32,337 bases of DNA from an uncultured Myxococcales bacterium (lineage in GTDB: Bacteria > Myxococcota_A > Polyangia > Polyangiales > Polyangiaceae). The DNA lies in the NCBI GenBank assembly GCA_937872925.1, contig CALMUT010000063.1, positions 1 through 32,337 of the forward strand. Reading direction: 5' to 3'. The notes beneath the pieces are model-generated. The model was given only the letters and a program-made list of their open reading frames with translations, had not been told where the DNA came from and did not search any database. How positions within the stretch are numbered: the stretch's first letter is position 1; each line of letters opens with the position of its first letter. Positions 31,142 through 32,337 of this stretch are shown here, piece by piece. Both the position numbers and the translations under genes were made by a program.

Positions 31142-32337
31142 CTAGCTGCGTCGGGCCAGGACGCGCAGGTGGCGTTCGGCGTCGACGTCGCTGGAGTCCA
31201 GGTGGAAGGCACGTTTGAAAGCACGCAGCGCGCGGGTCTCATCGCCCGCGGCCAAGAACAGATGTCCCTGCACGTTGTGCGCTAGGGCGAGCTCGCGGTC
31301 CTCAAGCAGCGCCCGGGCGACCTGTCGCTCCAGTTTCGCGCGCTGGCTGACAATTTCGGCGGCGTCTTTGGTGAGCTGGTGCTCCGCCCATGCGTGGGCC
31401 AGGGCGTACTCTGCCGCTTCGGGGTCGAGCTCCGTTGCGCGTTTCAGATCGGCTACGGCCTTGCCGGCCAGGTTGTTGCGCAGCGCATTGCGCCCGCGCC
31501 GGAAACAGACTTCCGCGAGTAGCCGCGCTTTGCCGTCGTCCGCGCGGGGTGCGGTCTTTGCGGAGGGCGGCGGCGGAGGCAGCGATGGACGTCGCAACAC
31601 CGCAGGCCGCAGCCGCCGCAGCCGCAGTGGCAGCACGCGCTCCGCTGTGGCGCGCGGCGAGACAACCTTCGCCGTCGACGGCGTCGGCGTTCGGTTCGGA
31701 TCCGGCGTCGCGGCAGGCTCGGGTCGCGTCATTTCTGCGGCCCACTCAATTTCCTCCAAGAGGCTCAACGCTGCTAGCAGTTGTTGCGCGTGTAGTTGGT
31801 CCAAGGGTGAGCGCAGCAATACCGCCTCTTTGCTGAGCGTACCGTCGATCAGCTCCAAGAATTTGCGCTCTGTGGTCTTCAGCCGAAGGCCGTCGCACAC
31901 TTCGGCGGCGGTGCCGAGCAGCTTTGGGTACTGGTCGCTGACACGCTCCAGAATGTCTTGGGTCGCGGCGGGGCTCAAATAGCGGCGGGCGCCTTCGATG
32001 ACCAAGGGCTCCACGTCGATGGGAAAATGCGGCACATCGTCCAGTAGCCCCCGGCTTTCGGTGAACTGCTGTTGGGTGACTTCCCACTGCATGCAATGCA
32101 GAGTTTTGCGCTGCACTTGCTCCGTCAGCGCGTCATCCACCTGCTCCAGCGTCAGGTAACCCAAGTTGCACGCCACTTCGGCAAGTTGGCCCTCAACTCC
32201 GTCGACCAGGTGTTTCAACACTTCGACGTACTGCGTCTCGTTCAACAGCCCGCCCTCAAGCAGCACTCGACCAATTGCGTCGCCGTGGGCACCTTCGGAG
32301 GCAAACACGGGCGTGCCTTCGAGAATGTAGACCCGCG
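31142..32337 (-). CDS. DUF4388/TPR-like protein, 5' end beyond the window
   Basis: The frame is open to the window edge: upstream of GTG 32308 it still reads RVYILEGTP before the edge, and this fits the domain, so the start lies outside. The first part (VYILEGTPVFASEGAHGDAI, GRVLLEGGLLNETQYVEVLK) resembles DUF4388/PATAN domains found in myxobacterial signalling proteins. A second segment near residue 110 and a helical region (AEVCDGLRLKTTERKFLELI) follow, then a Pro/Arg/Ala-rich linker, and a TPR-like C-terminal region (GKAVADLKRATELDPEAAEY, then RALRAFKRAFHLDSSDVDAE). The protein is probably cytoplasmic and an adaptor. It converges with the transporter gene, leaving eight bases between stops. 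Confidence 0.82.
   Translation of the reverse strand, partial: RVYILEGTPVFASEGAHGDAIGRVLLEGGLLNETQYVEVLKHLVDGVEGQLAEVACNLGYLTLEQVDDALTEQVQRKTLHCMQWEVTQQQFTESRGLLDDVPHFPIDVEPLVIEGARRYLSPAATQDILERVSDQYPKLLGTAAEVCDGLRLKTTERKFLELIDGTLSKEAVLLRSPLDQLHAQQLLAALSLLEEIEWAAEMTRPEPAATPDPNRTPTPSTAKVVSPRATAERVLPLRLRRLRPAVLRRPSLPPPPPSAKTAPRADDGKARLLAEVCFRRGRNALRNNLAGKAVADLKRATELDPEAAEYALAHAWAEHQLTKDAAEIVSQRAKLERQVARALLEDRELALAHNVQGHLFLAAGDETRALRAFKRAFHLDSSDVDAERHLRVLARRS

Overview
The window is G+C-rich, densely coded bacterial DNA. Its gene content suggests a Gram-negative with a complex envelope, most likely a myxobacterium of the Polyangia type. Pointers are several lipoproteins with Gly/Ala/Ser-rich linkers (14892, 24481), FG-GAP and SUMF1-type surface lipoproteins, a DUF4388/TPR-like protein, an ECF41-type sigma factor with its usual partner, and frequent GTG starts. 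This assignment is inferred from style and content. There is no rRNA, tRNA, CRISPR array or recognisable transposase.

Left part (1-6.4 kb) is accessory in character. It holds short unrelated genes in both orientations: a MazEF-like toxin-antitoxin pair whose toxin frame is broken by one extra base, a two-helix membrane peptide, a TPR protein, a truncated gene, a class C beta-lactamase-like hydrolase, a YCII-like protein, a GNAT acetyltransferase, an exported protein, a SAM methyltransferase, and a small conserved-looking protein whose 3' end is again split by a one-base shift. GTTAGGC/GTTGGGC motifs with flanking inverted repeats resemble integron attC ends, but a complete site pair is not convincing at every position.

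Middle part (6.7-15.2 kb) carries an arrestin-like/transmembrane/arrestin-like protein, a seven-repeat FG-GAP lipoprotein, an unusual SEC-C/coiled-coil/RelE-like fusion, an AbiEii-like nucleotidyltransferase with an overlapping partner gene, a small lipoprotein, a DUF1801 protein and a PH-like membrane protein. The fusion and the AbiEii pair, with MazEF, give the region a stress or phage-defence flavour.

Right of centre (15.3-24.4 kb) are housekeeping and regulatory units: a TrmH/SpoU RNA methyltransferase, a SUMF1-domain lipoprotein, S-formylglutathione hydrolase divergent from a short-chain dehydrogenase, an ECF41-type sigma factor with a carboxymuconolactone-decarboxylase partner and a downstream lipoprotein, and a tight operon of MerR regulator, hemolysin-III-like membrane protein, alpha/beta hydrolase, small protein and XRE-like fragment. 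A consensus TTGACA promoter with nested palindromes precedes the MerR operon.

The right end (24.5-32.3 kb) has a secreted zinc metalloprotease-like lipoprotein. Divergent from it is a three-gene operon: an Omp85-like outer-membrane barrel, a lipoprotein with protein-kinase-like signatures (Lys, HxDxxxxN, DFG), and an ATP/ADP-translocase-like 12-helix transporter. The neighbours overlap by 11 bases or are one base apart. I infer, without proof, an envelope phosphotransfer module in which the transporter could supply nucleotide to an extracytoplasmic kinase. This is the best candidate here for an undescribed system. A DUF4388/TPR-like gene running off the right edge closes the window.
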